From NCBI GenBank assembly GCA_965220935.1, contig OZ244857.1, positions 3,038,001-3,102,000 on the forward strand: 64,000 nt of DNA, written 5' to 3'. This document shows positions 46,319-56,121 of this stretch, piece after piece. The translations under genes and the position numbers were made by a program. Origin of the DNA: Bin80 sp965220935. Its GTDB lineage: Bacteria > Bacteroidota > Rhodothermia > Rhodothermales > Bin80. The notes beneath the pieces were generated by a model. It saw only the letters and a list, made by a program, of their open reading frames with translations. It had not been told where the DNA came from and ran no database searches. Numbering within the stretch: position 1 is the stretch's first letter; each line of letters starts with the position of its first letter.

Positions 46319-46462
46319 TTAATATTTGATGCCAATCTCAAGATGATAGCTCCCATTGCGATCTAATATCCGCCGAGATGTAGATCTCCCGTCGTTATGA
46401 TTGCCCACCTTCAACTCCTCTAAACGCTCTGAAAGTAATGTCAGAAATAGCTTCCGATCCAT
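46319..46462 (-). CDS. Possible very small protein
   Basis: 47 residues (MDRKLFLTLLSERLEELKVG ... YHLEIGIKY). Starts 15 bp after the stop of the 143-residue gene, so it may be a co-translated peptide. Weak support. In 45990-46318 I see no convincing gene. Confidence 0.25.
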   Translation of the reverse strand: MDRKLFLTLLSERLEELKVGNHNDGRSTSRRILDRNGSYHLEIGIKY

Positions 46463-46477
46463 CTTTGTGAGATACCG

Positions 46478-46909
46478 TCAAGATCTATCATTCGGTGTGA
46501 ACCACATCTCTTGGATACCATCAACCTCTCCATCTCGGCCACTCCAGAAATAAGTCACCGCAACTTTTTTGGGTAGGGTTTGATTGAAACTGGATGTTAA
46601 TACACCAACAATGCCCTCCCGAATAAGCCGATCGTTGGGATATAACGATACTGGATCCTCGGATTCATCCGTGACGATCCGTTCGGATAAGCCAGATCTT
46701 GTGAGAGTAGCTTCATGGGTACAGAAGACTGGTTGATCATACACAGGATGATGATTGGACGAAGAGAGATTCAATGTTTCGTTAGTCCTGAACAGATCTG
46801 GCAGAGGCGAATCACTGGAATCAAGCGCTGTATCACGTTCAATAACTCCAATCAAGGGCACAATTAAAAAACATATCATTGGATAGATCCTTAGGATGTT
46901 GTTTATCAT
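46478..46909 (-). CDS. Secreted protein of the fimbrial locus
   Basis: 143 residues. Hydrophobic N-terminus (MICFLIVPLIGVI) and a polar body with two recognisable strands (VGVLTSSFNQTLPKKVAVTY). Starts about 40 bp after the usher-like gene on the same strand, so probably the same operon. No family recognised. Confidence 0.5.
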   Translation of the reverse strand: MINNILRIYPMICFLIVPLIGVIERDTALDSSDSPLPDLFRTNETLNLSSSNHHPVYDQPVFCTHEATLTRSGLSERIVTDESEDPVSLYPNDRLIREGIVGVLTSSFNQTLPKKVAVTYFWSGRDGEVDGIQEMWFTPNDRS

Positions 46910-46948
46910 TTAACGGCTTTAAGTGTAGACATTGACGGGGGCGGCCGG

Positions 46949-49252
46949 TCAAGGACCTAAAGAAATGAGGATCTCCGAAGTGTCATCATCAAATCTGTAC
47001 ACTTTTTGCAAAATTACATCATCGGTTAATAGGTTACTAACGGTGAATTCGTATTCATCTGGGGGGAGTAAAGCAAAGAAGCCTCCATCCCTATACACAT
47101 CCAACTCTCTGCTAATGTTGCTACCGATGACGGTGATACGGAGTAGCTCATGGGCGGAATTCCACCCCGTGATTCTTCCCTGCATTAGCGGTAGGGGTTG
47201 AAGTGCGATGTCAAGCCTCCGCGTACGTCCTGCCTGAGCCACAAATCCAAAACGATACCCTGTGATAGGATAAAGCATCGGATCACGAATAGATTCGGGT
47301 ATAATTGTGACGGTATAGGTTTGATTTGGGCTTAGATCTTTGGTGTAGAGTTCTCCACTCCATCGTCTCATGATATAATAGCTATTGACTTTGATTTCTG
47401 GGGTATCCAACAGATCCTCGTTTTCATCGAGTACTCCATTGAGATTCTTATCTACAAAGATCCGAAACCTTGCTTGTGCATTGTCTTGGGCAATCGCACT
47501 CAGCGTAATTCCCTGATCAATTCCGATCGTCCCTCGCGCTCTCTGGGTCAATAAAATATCTTCATCAATCATCCGCGTCTCCATACCGAGCCAGGCCCAG
47601 TCAGTATTAAACTGCACTGATGCGGACACCGTCGTTTGATCTTGGTACAAATCTTGTTGCCCCGAAACCGAGAAATTCCAATCTCGTCGTGCAATCCTGA
47701 TCGTACTACTGACGTCATGGATCTGTCCTGAGATTACTTCGGCTCCATGCGAAACCCTGATGCGTGCCCTGCCAAGGCTGAGGACCCAAGATAGATTTGG
47801 ATTCAGCGAGGCATCTGCCACTGCCCCAAGGGTGATGCGGCTTCGTAATTGAGCCCGTATTCCAGATGGAAATTGCCATCCAAGCGTGGGTGTTAGTCTT
47901 GTGTAGGGGTCTCTATACGTTGATCGATGGTGTGTGAGGTTACTTGAAAACGACAGTGCACCCGACTGAATGTATCCTGATCCTGAAATGGACTGAGAGC
48001 TATCGTTGAATCGTTGCCAGCCCACTTCATATTCGCCCCAGTTACGCCATTGGCGTATTTTTGCATTGGCGCTTTGATCAATCGGATCTGACTCTACCTC
48101 AAGATACAGAGATCTGAGAAGCCGTGCAGTGGAGCCTATGCGAGCTCGGTAGGGATCCGTGGATGCATCTGTTCGTACGGTCAAGCGGTCGTTGATCCCA
48201 TAAGCCACAGAGGCCGTCCATCGGTGATTATACTCGATGTGATACTGTAAATGGCCTTTTCGAATAGAGGTTTGAGGCGTAAGTTCGTATCCATACTGCG
48301 TCGTCAAAGGGGGTTGTCCCAGAGGGGTTACATCTAGTTCTGATCGGGTTGTACCGTAGTAGACAGGAAGCGCAATGGCATAGCGTCCTTCGCCATCGGC
48401 TTGGACTTGATCTGATTGATTCCCCCCTAGGCTTGCACGGACGATGGCGTGCGGGATTGTGACGCCAGAGTGTATTCTTTCTGCGAAAATGCGCGGATGA
48501 ATGAGTGGTACATTCGTCATCTGAAACCCTGGTAACTCATCACCTTTGCGCCAAGAGGCACTCACACTGGTTAACCAGGGGTGGTTGAGTTCAACGGCAT
48601 AGCTGGCACTGGGCCGCTTCAGGGAAAGATTCGCACGTAAGACTCCCCATGCAACGGCAGCCGATGCCCGCGCATTCACCGAGAATTGGCTTCCCTCTAT
48701 CTGGCTCCACTGATGGCTAGCGTCATAATAGATATGTAGACCGCCGAGTAGGCCAAGTTCTCTCGGAAACACAAGTTTGGCGGGTTTAGTCAGCGTGGAT
48801 GGATTGGGTCCAGGGTTAAACAGGACGGGGTTTGTTGATAACCGAAGCGTTAAGGCGCTTTCATCCCAGTCAAGGTCGCTACCGAAGGCCGCCGAGAGAG
48901 CGGATAAGCTGATCAGCATTTCTCCGTCGGGGCCGCGTAGAACATCAAGCGTGGTCAAGTAGATCTCTTGGTTCACACTGACGGTGCCCTGTTGTCCATC
49001 AAAAATCATGACTCGACTTGCATCGCGAAGTGTCACGTGCATACTGTCAGCTTCCAGAGTTTCGTAGCCTATATGGGTTGCGAGTCCTGTCACATCAATC
49101 CAGAATTGTTCTCCATCATGAAAGGCCATGATATTTTTGTCGCGGGCTGGGGTATCTAGCACTAAGGGGGCATTCACCAAAATGGCTTGTGCGTTGACGA
49201 CCCTAAAGCATGAGAATCCTGACATAACAAATACTATCCACACTAATCGCAT
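46949..49252 (-). CDS. Usher-like outer-membrane protein
   Basis: 767 residues with signal peptide. About 25-135 resembles a copper-amine-oxidase-N-like domain (FWIDVTGLATHIGYETLEAD, EMLISLSALSAAFGSDLDWD). Then a long beta-barrel (about 170-590) with usher-like strand patterns, followed by ARFRIFVDKNLNGVLDENED, the small beta domain found near the C-terminus of CS1/alternate-type ushers and related barrels, and a final carboxypeptidase-regulatory-like domain. Adjacent PapD-like chaperone and DUF4402-type subunits support a secretion and assembly role for fimbriae. Confidence 0.68.
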   Translation of the reverse strand: MRLVWIVFVMSGFSCFRVVNAQAILVNAPLVLDTPARDKNIMAFHDGEQFWIDVTGLATHIGYETLEADSMHVTLRDASRVMIFDGQQGTVSVNQEIYLTTLDVLRGPDGEMLISLSALSAAFGSDLDWDESALTLRLSTNPVLFNPGPNPSTLTKPAKLVFPRELGLLGGLHIYYDASHQWSQIEGSQFSVNARASAAVAWGVLRANLSLKRPSASYAVELNHPWLTSVSASWRKGDELPGFQMTNVPLIHPRIFAERIHSGVTIPHAIVRASLGGNQSDQVQADGEGRYAIALPVYYGTTRSELDVTPLGQPPLTTQYGYELTPQTSIRKGHLQYHIEYNHRWTASVAYGINDRLTVRTDASTDPYRARIGSTARLLRSLYLEVESDPIDQSANAKIRQWRNWGEYEVGWQRFNDSSQSISGSGYIQSGALSFSSNLTHHRSTYRDPYTRLTPTLGWQFPSGIRAQLRSRITLGAVADASLNPNLSWVLSLGRARIRVSHGAEVISGQIHDVSSTIRIARRDWNFSVSGQQDLYQDQTTVSASVQFNTDWAWLGMETRMIDEDILLTQRARGTIGIDQGITLSAIAQDNAQARFRIFVDKNLNGVLDENEDLLDTPEIKVNSYYIMRRWSGELYTKDLSPNQTYTVTIIPESIRDPMLYPITGYRFGFVAQAGRTRRLDIALQPLPLMQGRITGWNSAHELLRITVIGSNISRELDVYRDGGFFALLPPDEYEFTVSNLLTDDVILQKVYRFDDDTSEILISLGP

Positions 49253-49278
49253 GGGTGAACTTAAATGCAGTGCGGTCG

Positions 49279-50073
49279 TTACTTAAAGACGATCACATCC
49301 GCTGGTTGAACTAATCTGGATGTAGCCAGATTTGCGCTGCGTTCATTTTCAACAAACATGACGCGTAGCGTATCTGGTAGGTCATCCATCTCACTGAGCG
49401 ATACAAACCTTTGCGTAAAGACCGATGTGACGGCTTCTTGGTAAATCTGCGTCTTATCCATGTTAGAGATCCGTATACGCCCTGTGTACGGAAAGTCGCC
49501 AACATTCTCCAACATGATTCCCGTGAAATTTTCGCCCTGATAGATGGGGGCTACGGTAATCTGAGGTTGCCCCTCTCCCTGAATCAAGACAAGTGGGGCG
49601 ACCAGAGAGTAGTTAATTTGCACGCCTGCAGATGTAGCTGAAACTTGCCCTTCCACAATAGGGGCTCGCTGTGTCATTGAGAATTTGACCATACTAATGT
49701 AGCCTCCACTTGGAAGTATTTGTGCTTGTGGAATCATATACCGCACTGTCTGAGATTCGCCTGAGGCAAGAATCATTCTGGGGGGGAACAGACTGAGATG
49801 CTCGGTGAGATTACGCATCGGTGGGTACTCTCCACCCATAAATATACCTGTCTCATTGTTCTCCCCAGCGGAGGCGATGACGCCAAAATCAACTGTCGCA
49901 GTGATCTCTACGCTTCGTGTCCCTGTATTGCTGACCGTGAAGTGCCCATGCGGCGTGGATTCTGTAATCCACGCAAAGGATGGCGTAATGGATATGGATG
50001 TTTCGCCGCTGTCCTGACCAAATGCATCAAAACTATAGATCCATATACATAGGAATATTACAAGGTGTTTCAT
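49279..50073 (-). CDS. PapD-like periplasmic fimbrial chaperone
   Basis: 264 residues. Signal peptide ending DAFGQ; then an Ig-like domain with the chaperone pattern HGHFTVSNTGTRSVEITATV, PRMILASGESQTVRYMIP (the conserved G1-strand-preceding block with Arg) and a second domain. It should bind subunits by donor-strand complementation and hand them to the usher encoded 26 bp downstream. Confidence 0.75.
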   Translation of the reverse strand: MKHLVIFLCIWIYSFDAFGQDSGETSISITPSFAWITESTPHGHFTVSNTGTRSVEITATVDFGVIASAGENNETGIFMGGEYPPMRNLTEHLSLFPPRMILASGESQTVRYMIPQAQILPSGGYISMVKFSMTQRAPIVEGQVSATSAGVQINYSLVAPLVLIQGEGQPQITVAPIYQGENFTGIMLENVGDFPYTGRIRISNMDKTQIYQEAVTSVFTQRFVSLSEMDDLPDTLRVMFVENERSANLATSRLVQPADVIVFK

Positions 50074-50115
50074 TGGTGTTTGACTGTATGGATCAAGTCT
50101 GGTATGATGGGGTGT

Positions 50116-50637
50116 CTATTGGGCGACAACATGAACCATCATGGTTCCATTATATAGACCCGGTGAAGCCCCATTTAAAGCGAGGACACCTCCGATCTGA
50201 AATCGCGTACATCCAGATGGTCCGATTGAAGTTTCTATGGAGTGCTCGCTAACAATTCGGGTAAATCCTGTGAGGGTGCACTCGGGTGTCTGGGCCCATA
50301 ACAAATCGTAACCTATAGAATGATTCATTCGTGGAGCCGACAAGGTGGGCGGGGACGTGACATGCACGACAAATGGCATACCTGGTGGTCCTGTCATGAT
50401 GGCGTTACCTGTGCTATAACTCCCGAATGCTTTCCCACCTCTTTGCCCATTGGCTGGGTCAATTCTAACCTCTCCAGCGTCGCTGGATACCTGTCCAAAG
50501 TTGAGGCGTGAGGACGAAATTGTGAGTGATAGGGTGGCAGGAATAATCTCTGCTTGTATCGTCACAGATCCATTGTCCTGTGCGCATAAGCCCAAAGGGA
50601 CGATCCCGGCAGTAAGAATTAGAATTATTGTACGCAT
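50116..50637 (-). CDS. DUF4402-like fimbrial subunit
   Basis: 173 residues. Signal peptide (PLGLCAQ), then SLTISSSRLNFGQVSSDAGE, IDPANGQR, and a C-terminal FQIGGVLALNGASPGLYNGT ... VVAQ, the DUF4402 pattern (LNFG..., FxIGGxL..., GxYxGxxxVxV). Its 5' end overlaps the giant adhesin gene by 13 bp, and the chaperone gene follows. Confidence 0.75.
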   Translation of the reverse strand: MRTIILILTAGIVPLGLCAQDNGSVTIQAEIIPATLSLTISSSRLNFGQVSSDAGEVRIDPANGQRGGKAFGSYSTGNAIMTGPPGMPFVVHVTSPPTLSAPRMNHSIGYDLLWAQTPECTLTGFTRIVSEHSIETSIGPSGCTRFQIGGVLALNGASPGLYNGTMMVHVVAQ

Positions 50638-53600
50638 GTTTGAGTGACGTCGATCGTAGCTTTGTAGGTGCCCACTGGTGTCATATTGGTTATTCCTGAA
50701 ACCTTACCCCCGATCTGGAACTGTCGTGACCAATTCTTATATGATATACTTGCACCAGAATAGTCTTGTGAATCAGCATCACCGATAATGGATAGTGTGC
50801 TCTCACCTACAACGCCATCGGCCCATTCCCGAGCAAAACTAACAGATCCGTCAGTGCCCTCCCCTCCAAGAAAATCGGGGGGAATAATGGTGATGGTGCA
50901 ACTAGTGCAGTAGTTCGCGCTGGCCGTGAACGCACCAACTTGACCCGTCCCTTCTCCAAAGCGAACCAAGTTGCTTTCAGTAGTACCGTTTCTTGGGTTA
51001 ATGGTAATGGATTCCATGCCAGTTGCTGGCATTCGCCATGATCCAAAGTTCAGATCGGTCAGATCTTCCACACTCGATTCACATGGTGGTGGGCTAGTAG
51101 TAATAGAAATCTCTTCCGACAGACCCTGGTAACATGCCCCCATAGTCGCCTCTAACGTCAATGTATGTTTAGCAGAAACCGCCTCGTCTGTGGCTTGTAT
51201 GGTAAATATGTTGGCTTTAGTATTATAATTATTATTATTTAACTTTCGTTGTTTCGGTGTGACCGAAAGGTAAGGTACAGTTGTTAGTCCAAAGGGGCGG
51301 ACGACCACATCTCCACGCGGCGCAGCGCCGAGAGTTACTTGAATTTCTTGTTTAGTGCCGCCAACGATATCAACCTCCTCTGGGGTTACGTTAATCGCCG
51401 CGCCAACTAATCCTGATATGAGTCCTAAAAAAGTTATGCTTCTGATAAGTGCTTGACTCTCTCTCTCTACGTCTTCTCTAACCTGTATCGTATTTACCCT
51501 TATCATCCCACCTTCACCATCTAATCTAGCGTTAGCATTTATCGTAACTACTACATCTTGCCACATATCATAATCGGCTTGGGTAAATGTTAGAGATGAT
51601 GGGCTTACACTAGCAAAACCTAAATTGGAACCCCCCTGCCCAGTGATGTTAAAGGTTGTGGGGGATTTGGAAGGAGGAGGATGATTCAGCCGAATTCCGA
51701 TTGTTATTATTTGTCCTCGACAAATTCTCGGAAAATCCCATGTAAGCTTACCACAATCGTCGCGTCTATCCCCTGATCGAAAGCATATCAATCTTTCTGC
51801 GGGTAGTTGGGAGACAGTGACCGTGATTTCAATTGGATTTGTTACGCGTCCGCCACTGGGGGTGAATACTATTTTATATTCCCCCACTGCATCATCAGCT
51901 GCTACAATGGTCGTTGCCAATCCGCTTGTAGTCACTTGATCCTGTAGCATAATGGTTAGGTCGCCAACTGAACGTCCAGAAGGAGGGGTCACTGTGGAAT
52001 TGAGCGTTACGGTTTCACCATTATATGCAGACTTGTTTAGGCTGAATTGGACAGTAGTGCTACCTCCCTGTGGTAGGGTGACTTCAGACGCTGGAGTTAC
52101 CCTTAGTTCGGGTCCAACATACTTGACCTTCACGGTGAGTGTGGCAGGATCTAGACTGACATCGGCATTGTTCATCTCAGGTGTAAAGGTAATCTGACGT
52201 GTGACCATGGTATCCGCATCTAAATCCGCACGGATGGTGATAGGTCGTTCTGGTGTCAATACGTTAAAGGTAGCGTTTGTTCGACTGATGCTTAATCCTC
52301 TATCGGTTTGATATGCAGTTCGTGCATCAACGCTCCCTGTCTTCAGAGGTGGGTTAAAGGAAAGTTTAAGAATACGGCTAGTCCCCTGATCAATATCAAT
52401 CCGTGTCGTCTCTTTATCTTCATCTTTCCATACGAGTTTTGAAGCGATATTGATTGGAATCGTAATAGGGATGGATCCCGTAACATTCCCACTTCCGTCT
52501 GCTGATACCATGACAGTAGAGAGGCCTTCAATGTCGGTTGAGGTCACACTAATCGTCTGTCCAATATTCCAGTTGGAATTTGAGAGCGTGAGCGTATGTG
52601 GGCTTACGAACACACCTGGTGGTTGACTGACCTTAATCGTGGCGGGGCTAGCTGGGCGGCGATTCAATTTAATATTGAACGATCGGGTCTCTCCAGTTAA
52701 CATGGCTAAGGTTTGCGGGATAACCACTAAGGATGGCTGAGCATAGACAGTGATGGGCACAGACGCTGATCCAGTAAATGCACCCGTTGCCGTGAGCGTC
52801 AGTGTACGAGTCCCTGTTTGCTCCCCTTTGTGGTGGATCAGTAAGGGGACACTCTGACCAGATGCGATCAATGATGGGGTTGAAATGTCTATCGCATCAA
52901 AGCCGATATCTGGAGCAGACCAGCTCCCACTGATATCAACATGATCTGACACAGGGCGACTCAGTTTCGCTGTGACGGTGCAAGAGCCACCAGCAGGAAT
53001 ACCGTTTCTGCAAGTATCTGGATTGATGGTAAATGCAATAGGTGTCTCGTCTGTGGTTGCGCATGCCACATTAGAGACAGCATTGGCCACGGTCACTCGA
53101 TAGCAAAGATGCGTTCCCTCGGTCAATCCAGTATGTGAATACGCTGTCTCAGTCGCGTTCGTATGATACACCAGACCCGACCACCCAGAGCGACCTGTAG
53201 ATGAAACTTCAATTTGATAACCTGAAAACGACGCGTTGTCGTTGACAGGTCGTGTCCAAAAAAGGTCAATGACTGATGGACTAGCGGCCGTTGCCGTTAG
53301 GGTAGGCACATGTGGGAGAGTGGCGGTGTTCGTCGTTGCACATGCCACATTGGAGACAGCATTGTTCACGGTCACCCGATAACAAAGATGCGTTCCCTCG
53401 GTCAATCCAGTATGTGAATACGTTGTCTCAGTCGCGTTCGTATGATACACCAGATCAGACCACCCAGAGCGACCTGTAGATGAAACTTCAATTTGATAAC
53501 CTGAGAACGACGCGTTGTTATTGACAAATGCTGTCCAGGAAAGGCCAATTGATGATGGGCTATCCGCTGCTGCCATTAACAGGGGCCTATCGCGTTTCTC

Positions 53601-54017
53601 ACCAACGGTTAAGGAGACTATTTCTTTACTTGTGGATCCTCCGCTGGCCAGAATAGAGATATTTCCAGTCCCAGATTCACGCCCACTGGTAACGGTTACC
53701 ACTTGGGGGATAGTCCCATTTAGTGGGGTAAAACTTAAAGATTTAGGACTGAACGTACTTCCATGAGGAAGGGCGTTGGGCCCGTCTTCTTCCGTCAGTG
53801 TGACTGTTACGATGCGATCAGGATTCTCGGACAACCTAACCGTAAATGTTTGTCCAGTGCTATCATTAGGATCCAGCGTAAGTTCAGACGGACTGACATC
53901 CATATTGGGCGGAGCGATGATTGTAATCTTAGCGGTTGCCTCCCCTGTTTGTGCGATCACAGGTTCAGTTGATCCTAACAAGATTGCAGCTCCCATGATT
54001 AGCCCCCAGCGAAACAT
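50625..54017 (-). CDS. Giant fibronectin-type fimbrial adhesin
   Basis: 1130 residues. Signal peptide ending EPVIAQ; beta repeats (about 35-135); two nearly identical fibronectin type III domains in tandem (FSGYQIEVSSTGRSGWSDLV and the same with SGLV, about 150-330); several further Ig-like domains (about 330-980); and a C-terminal DUF4402-like domain (LNFGSWRMPATGMESI ... FQIGGKVSG ... DVTQTCVQ) that would let it join the pilus. This suits a tip adhesin. Its ATG directly follows the stop of the preceding subunit gene. Confidence 0.78.
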   Translation of the reverse strand: MFRWGLIMGAAILLGSTEPVIAQTGEATAKITIIAPPNMDVSPSELTLDPNDSTGQTFTVRLSENPDRIVTVTLTEEDGPNALPHGSTFSPKSLSFTPLNGTIPQVVTVTSGRESGTGNISILASGGSTSKEIVSLTVGEKRDRPLLMAAADSPSSIGLSWTAFVNNNASFSGYQIEVSSTGRSGWSDLVYHTNATETTYSHTGLTEGTHLCYRVTVNNAVSNVACATTNTATLPHVPTLTATAASPSVIDLFWTRPVNDNASFSGYQIEVSSTGRSGWSGLVYHTNATETAYSHTGLTEGTHLCYRVTVANAVSNVACATTDETPIAFTINPDTCRNGIPAGGSCTVTAKLSRPVSDHVDISGSWSAPDIGFDAIDISTPSLIASGQSVPLLIHHKGEQTGTRTLTLTATGAFTGSASVPITVYAQPSLVVIPQTLAMLTGETRSFNIKLNRRPASPATIKVSQPPGVFVSPHTLTLSNSNWNIGQTISVTSTDIEGLSTVMVSADGSGNVTGSIPITIPINIASKLVWKDEDKETTRIDIDQGTSRILKLSFNPPLKTGSVDARTAYQTDRGLSISRTNATFNVLTPERPITIRADLDADTMVTRQITFTPEMNNADVSLDPATLTVKVKYVGPELRVTPASEVTLPQGGSTTVQFSLNKSAYNGETVTLNSTVTPPSGRSVGDLTIMLQDQVTTSGLATTIVAADDAVGEYKIVFTPSGGRVTNPIEITVTVSQLPAERLICFRSGDRRDDCGKLTWDFPRICRGQIITIGIRLNHPPPSKSPTTFNITGQGGSNLGFASVSPSSLTFTQADYDMWQDVVVTINANARLDGEGGMIRVNTIQVREDVERESQALIRSITFLGLISGLVGAAINVTPEEVDIVGGTKQEIQVTLGAAPRGDVVVRPFGLTTVPYLSVTPKQRKLNNNNYNTKANIFTIQATDEAVSAKHTLTLEATMGACYQGLSEEISITTSPPPCESSVEDLTDLNFGSWRMPATGMESITINPRNGTTESNLVRFGEGTGQVGAFTASANYCTSCTITIIPPDFLGGEGTDGSVSFAREWADGVVGESTLSIIGDADSQDYSGASISYKNWSRQFQIGGKVSGITNMTPVGTYKATIDVTQTCVQ

Positions 54018-54647
54018 TTAGTTGCAAGTGGCTGAAACTTCAATATTATTCATGAACATACCCTCTGGTGTCGTATTTGGCACTGTCAGGACACCCCCAA
54101 ACCGAAAATACTTCGATACAGAAGCCCCTGAAACGTTTTCAGTGAACGTCCCGCTCTGAGCCGCGTATATCCCATCTTGAGTGTCTGAGGTTGCCCAATT
54201 GCCCGAGTAGGTAAGGGAGGTCTGTGGGGACACGGCTGGGTCGGCTGGTAGACTAGAAGGGAATGTGGAGGTGACTGAAATGGAAGATGAGTTATAAGCC
54301 GTAAGAGACAATTCCCCAGGTGACCAGTCTGATGGTGAGGGAAGAACTCTAGGGATAGATGCGTTATCCACATAATTGATCTCAGGGGTATCTCCTGCCA
54401 CATCAATCGTTGCGGTCGCCGTCATCCCCGCTCCTGGTAATGATAAAGATCCAAAGTTTAGTGTCTCTGGAGTTGTACCAAGTTCACATTCCGGGATAGC
54501 AGGAACGATCGTCGCAGACACCGGCACATTCTTAGTATCCGTCGTAGACTGTGCCAAGACATCAACATCTATCATGCATCCAACAAGTAGGATCAAGAGA
54601 AAAAAAATCGCATATGTGATGTGGTTCATTGATTTAGTCTTATGCAC
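54018..54647 (-). CDS. DUF4402-like fimbrial subunit
   Basis: 209 residues. Membrane-type signal (YAIFFLLILLVGCMIDVDVL), then ECELGTTPETLNFGSLSLPG, a beta body and FRFGGVLTVPNTTPEGMFMN ending VSATCN. Resembles the two duplicated subunits upstream, sharing the LNFG/LDFG and FRFGG motifs. Immediately before the adhesin gene. Confidence 0.72.
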   Translation of the reverse strand: MHKTKSMNHITYAIFFLLILLVGCMIDVDVLAQSTTDTKNVPVSATIVPAIPECELGTTPETLNFGSLSLPGAGMTATATIDVAGDTPEINYVDNASIPRVLPSPSDWSPGELSLTAYNSSSISVTSTFPSSLPADPAVSPQTSLTYSGNWATSDTQDGIYAAQSGTFTENVSGASVSKYFRFGGVLTVPNTTPEGMFMNNIEVSATCN

Positions 54648-54653
54648 ACAAAC

Positions 54654-55232
54654 CTATACCGTAATCTCTCCTTCATACGGACCATTTACATTGTCTTGAT
54701 CAGAAGCAATAGTGACCGCTCCGCCAAATCTCATATAACCGTTTATTGTAGGCGCACCTGTGGTAAACGTAGTACTTGACACTCCAGCTGAAAAACTTGG
54801 TGCCGTCCAAGCGTCACTAGAACCGTTGTCGTCGGAAACAGCCCAGTTCGGTGTTAATGCAATTTCCACTGGTGTTCCTGCACGGTTTTCGAGGTTGGTT
54901 GGATATGTAACCGTGACTGCGATTGCACTTACATTTGTCCCATTTACTCTGAGACTACCAATTTTATGATTACCATCGTCTCCAGGGGTATAGCCTGTTA
55001 TGTCTGGAGTACCTGCAGAGGCAGTGAACGTTGCGGTCGCCGTTCCAGTGGCTGGCCTATATAATGTGCCAAAGTCCAACGTAGTATTTTGACTAAGTAT
55101 ACAATTCCCCTGAGTACTACCAATCGTTAATGATACCTCAACATCGTCGTTAGGGGCAAGATCCTGAGCGTGTGCGCTCGTAAGGGCAATCACACATGTG
55201 AAAAGAAAAATGGAAAGAAATTTTTGAATCAT
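54654..55232 (-). CDS. DUF4402-like fimbrial subunit, truncated duplicate
   Basis: 192 residues, nearly identical to the subunit at 55399-55998 (same signal peptide, FTCVIALTSAHAQDLAPNDD, LDFGTLYRPATGTATATF, GYMRFGGAVTIA). The end reads GEITV instead of GEIDVEVTCTQAS, so it lacks the final strand with the conserved Cys, which in such subunits can matter for polymerisation. It is the downstream copy of a tandem duplication. Confidence 0.72.
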   Translation of the reverse strand: MIQKFLSIFLFTCVIALTSAHAQDLAPNDDVEVSLTIGSTQGNCILSQNTTLDFGTLYRPATGTATATFTASAGTPDITGYTPGDDGNHKIGSLRVNGTNVSAIAVTVTYPTNLENRAGTPVEIALTPNWAVSDDNGSSDAWTAPSFSAGVSSTTFTTGAPTINGYMRFGGAVTIASDQDNVNGPYEGEITV

Positions 55233-56121
55233 GATTTCAATGTCTAATTACAGTTAGTGGTTTGAACTTGTCCGTTTTCAGTCCAAGTTTCAATGCACGC
55301 CGATGGATCTTTAAATGCTGTCACTTCAATAGGTCAAGCATATTTGAATCGTTGGTACCGCAATCTCTCCAGAATTCCCCTGATGAACTGGCCTCCACTT
55401 AGGAAGCCTGCGTGCATGTAACCTCTACATCAATCTCTCCTTTATACGGATCATTTTCATTGTCTTGATTAAAAGCAATAGTGACCGCTCCGCCAAATCT
55501 CATATAACCGTTTATTGTAGGCGCACCTGTGGTAAACGTAGTACTTGACACTCCAAGTGAAAAACTTGGTGCCGTCCAAGCGTCACTAGAACCGTCGTCG
55601 TCGGAAACAGCCCAGTCCGGTGTTAATGCAATTTCCACTGGTGTTGCTGCACCGTTTTTGAGGTTGGTTGGATATGTAACCGTGACTGCGATTGCACTTA
55701 CATTTGTCCCATTTACTCTGAGACTACCAATTGTATGATTACCATCGTCTCCAGGGGTATAGCTTATGTCTGGAGTATCTGCAGAGGCATTGAACGTTGC
55801 GGTCGCCGTTCCAGAGGCTGGCCTATATAATGTGCCAAAGTCCAACATAGTAATTGGAGTAAGTATACAATTCCCCTGAGTACTACCAATCGTTAATGAT
55901 ACCTCAACATCGTCGTTAGGGGCAAGATCCTGAGCGTGTGCGCTCGTAAGGGCAATCACACATGTGAAAAGAAAAATGGAAAGAAATTTTTGAATCATGA
56001 TTTCAATGTCTAATTACAGTTAGTGGTTTGAACTTGTCCGTTTTCAGTCCAAGTTTCAATGCACGCCGATGGATCTTTAAATGCTGTGACTTGAATAGGT
56101 CGAGCATATTTGAATCGCTGG
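54664..56121. repeat. Tandem duplication of about 690 bp in the fimbrial locus
   Basis: 54664-55355 and 55433-56121 are nearly identical. Each copy spans one subunit gene plus the last 110 bp of the upstream 233-residue gene, so a non-coding remnant of that gene (55245-55355) sits between the two subunits. The high identity marks a recent event. Confidence 0.9.
55399..55998 (-). CDS. DUF4402-like fimbrial subunit, full-length copy
   Basis: 199 residues. Signal peptide ending TSAHAQ, DVEVSLTIGSTQGNCI, LDFGTLYRPASGTATATF, GYMRFGGAVTIAFNQDNEND and a C-terminal strand EIDVEVTCTQAS. Probably the main pilin or a paralogous structural subunit. The upstream copy in the operon, 11 bp after the 233-residue gene. 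Confidence 0.75.
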   Translation of the reverse strand: MIQKFLSIFLFTCVIALTSAHAQDLAPNDDVEVSLTIGSTQGNCILTPITMLDFGTLYRPASGTATATFNASADTPDISYTPGDDGNHTIGSLRVNGTNVSAIAVTVTYPTNLKNGAATPVEIALTPDWAVSDDDGSSDAWTAPSFSLGVSSTTFTTGAPTINGYMRFGGAVTIAFNQDNENDPYKGEIDVEVTCTQAS

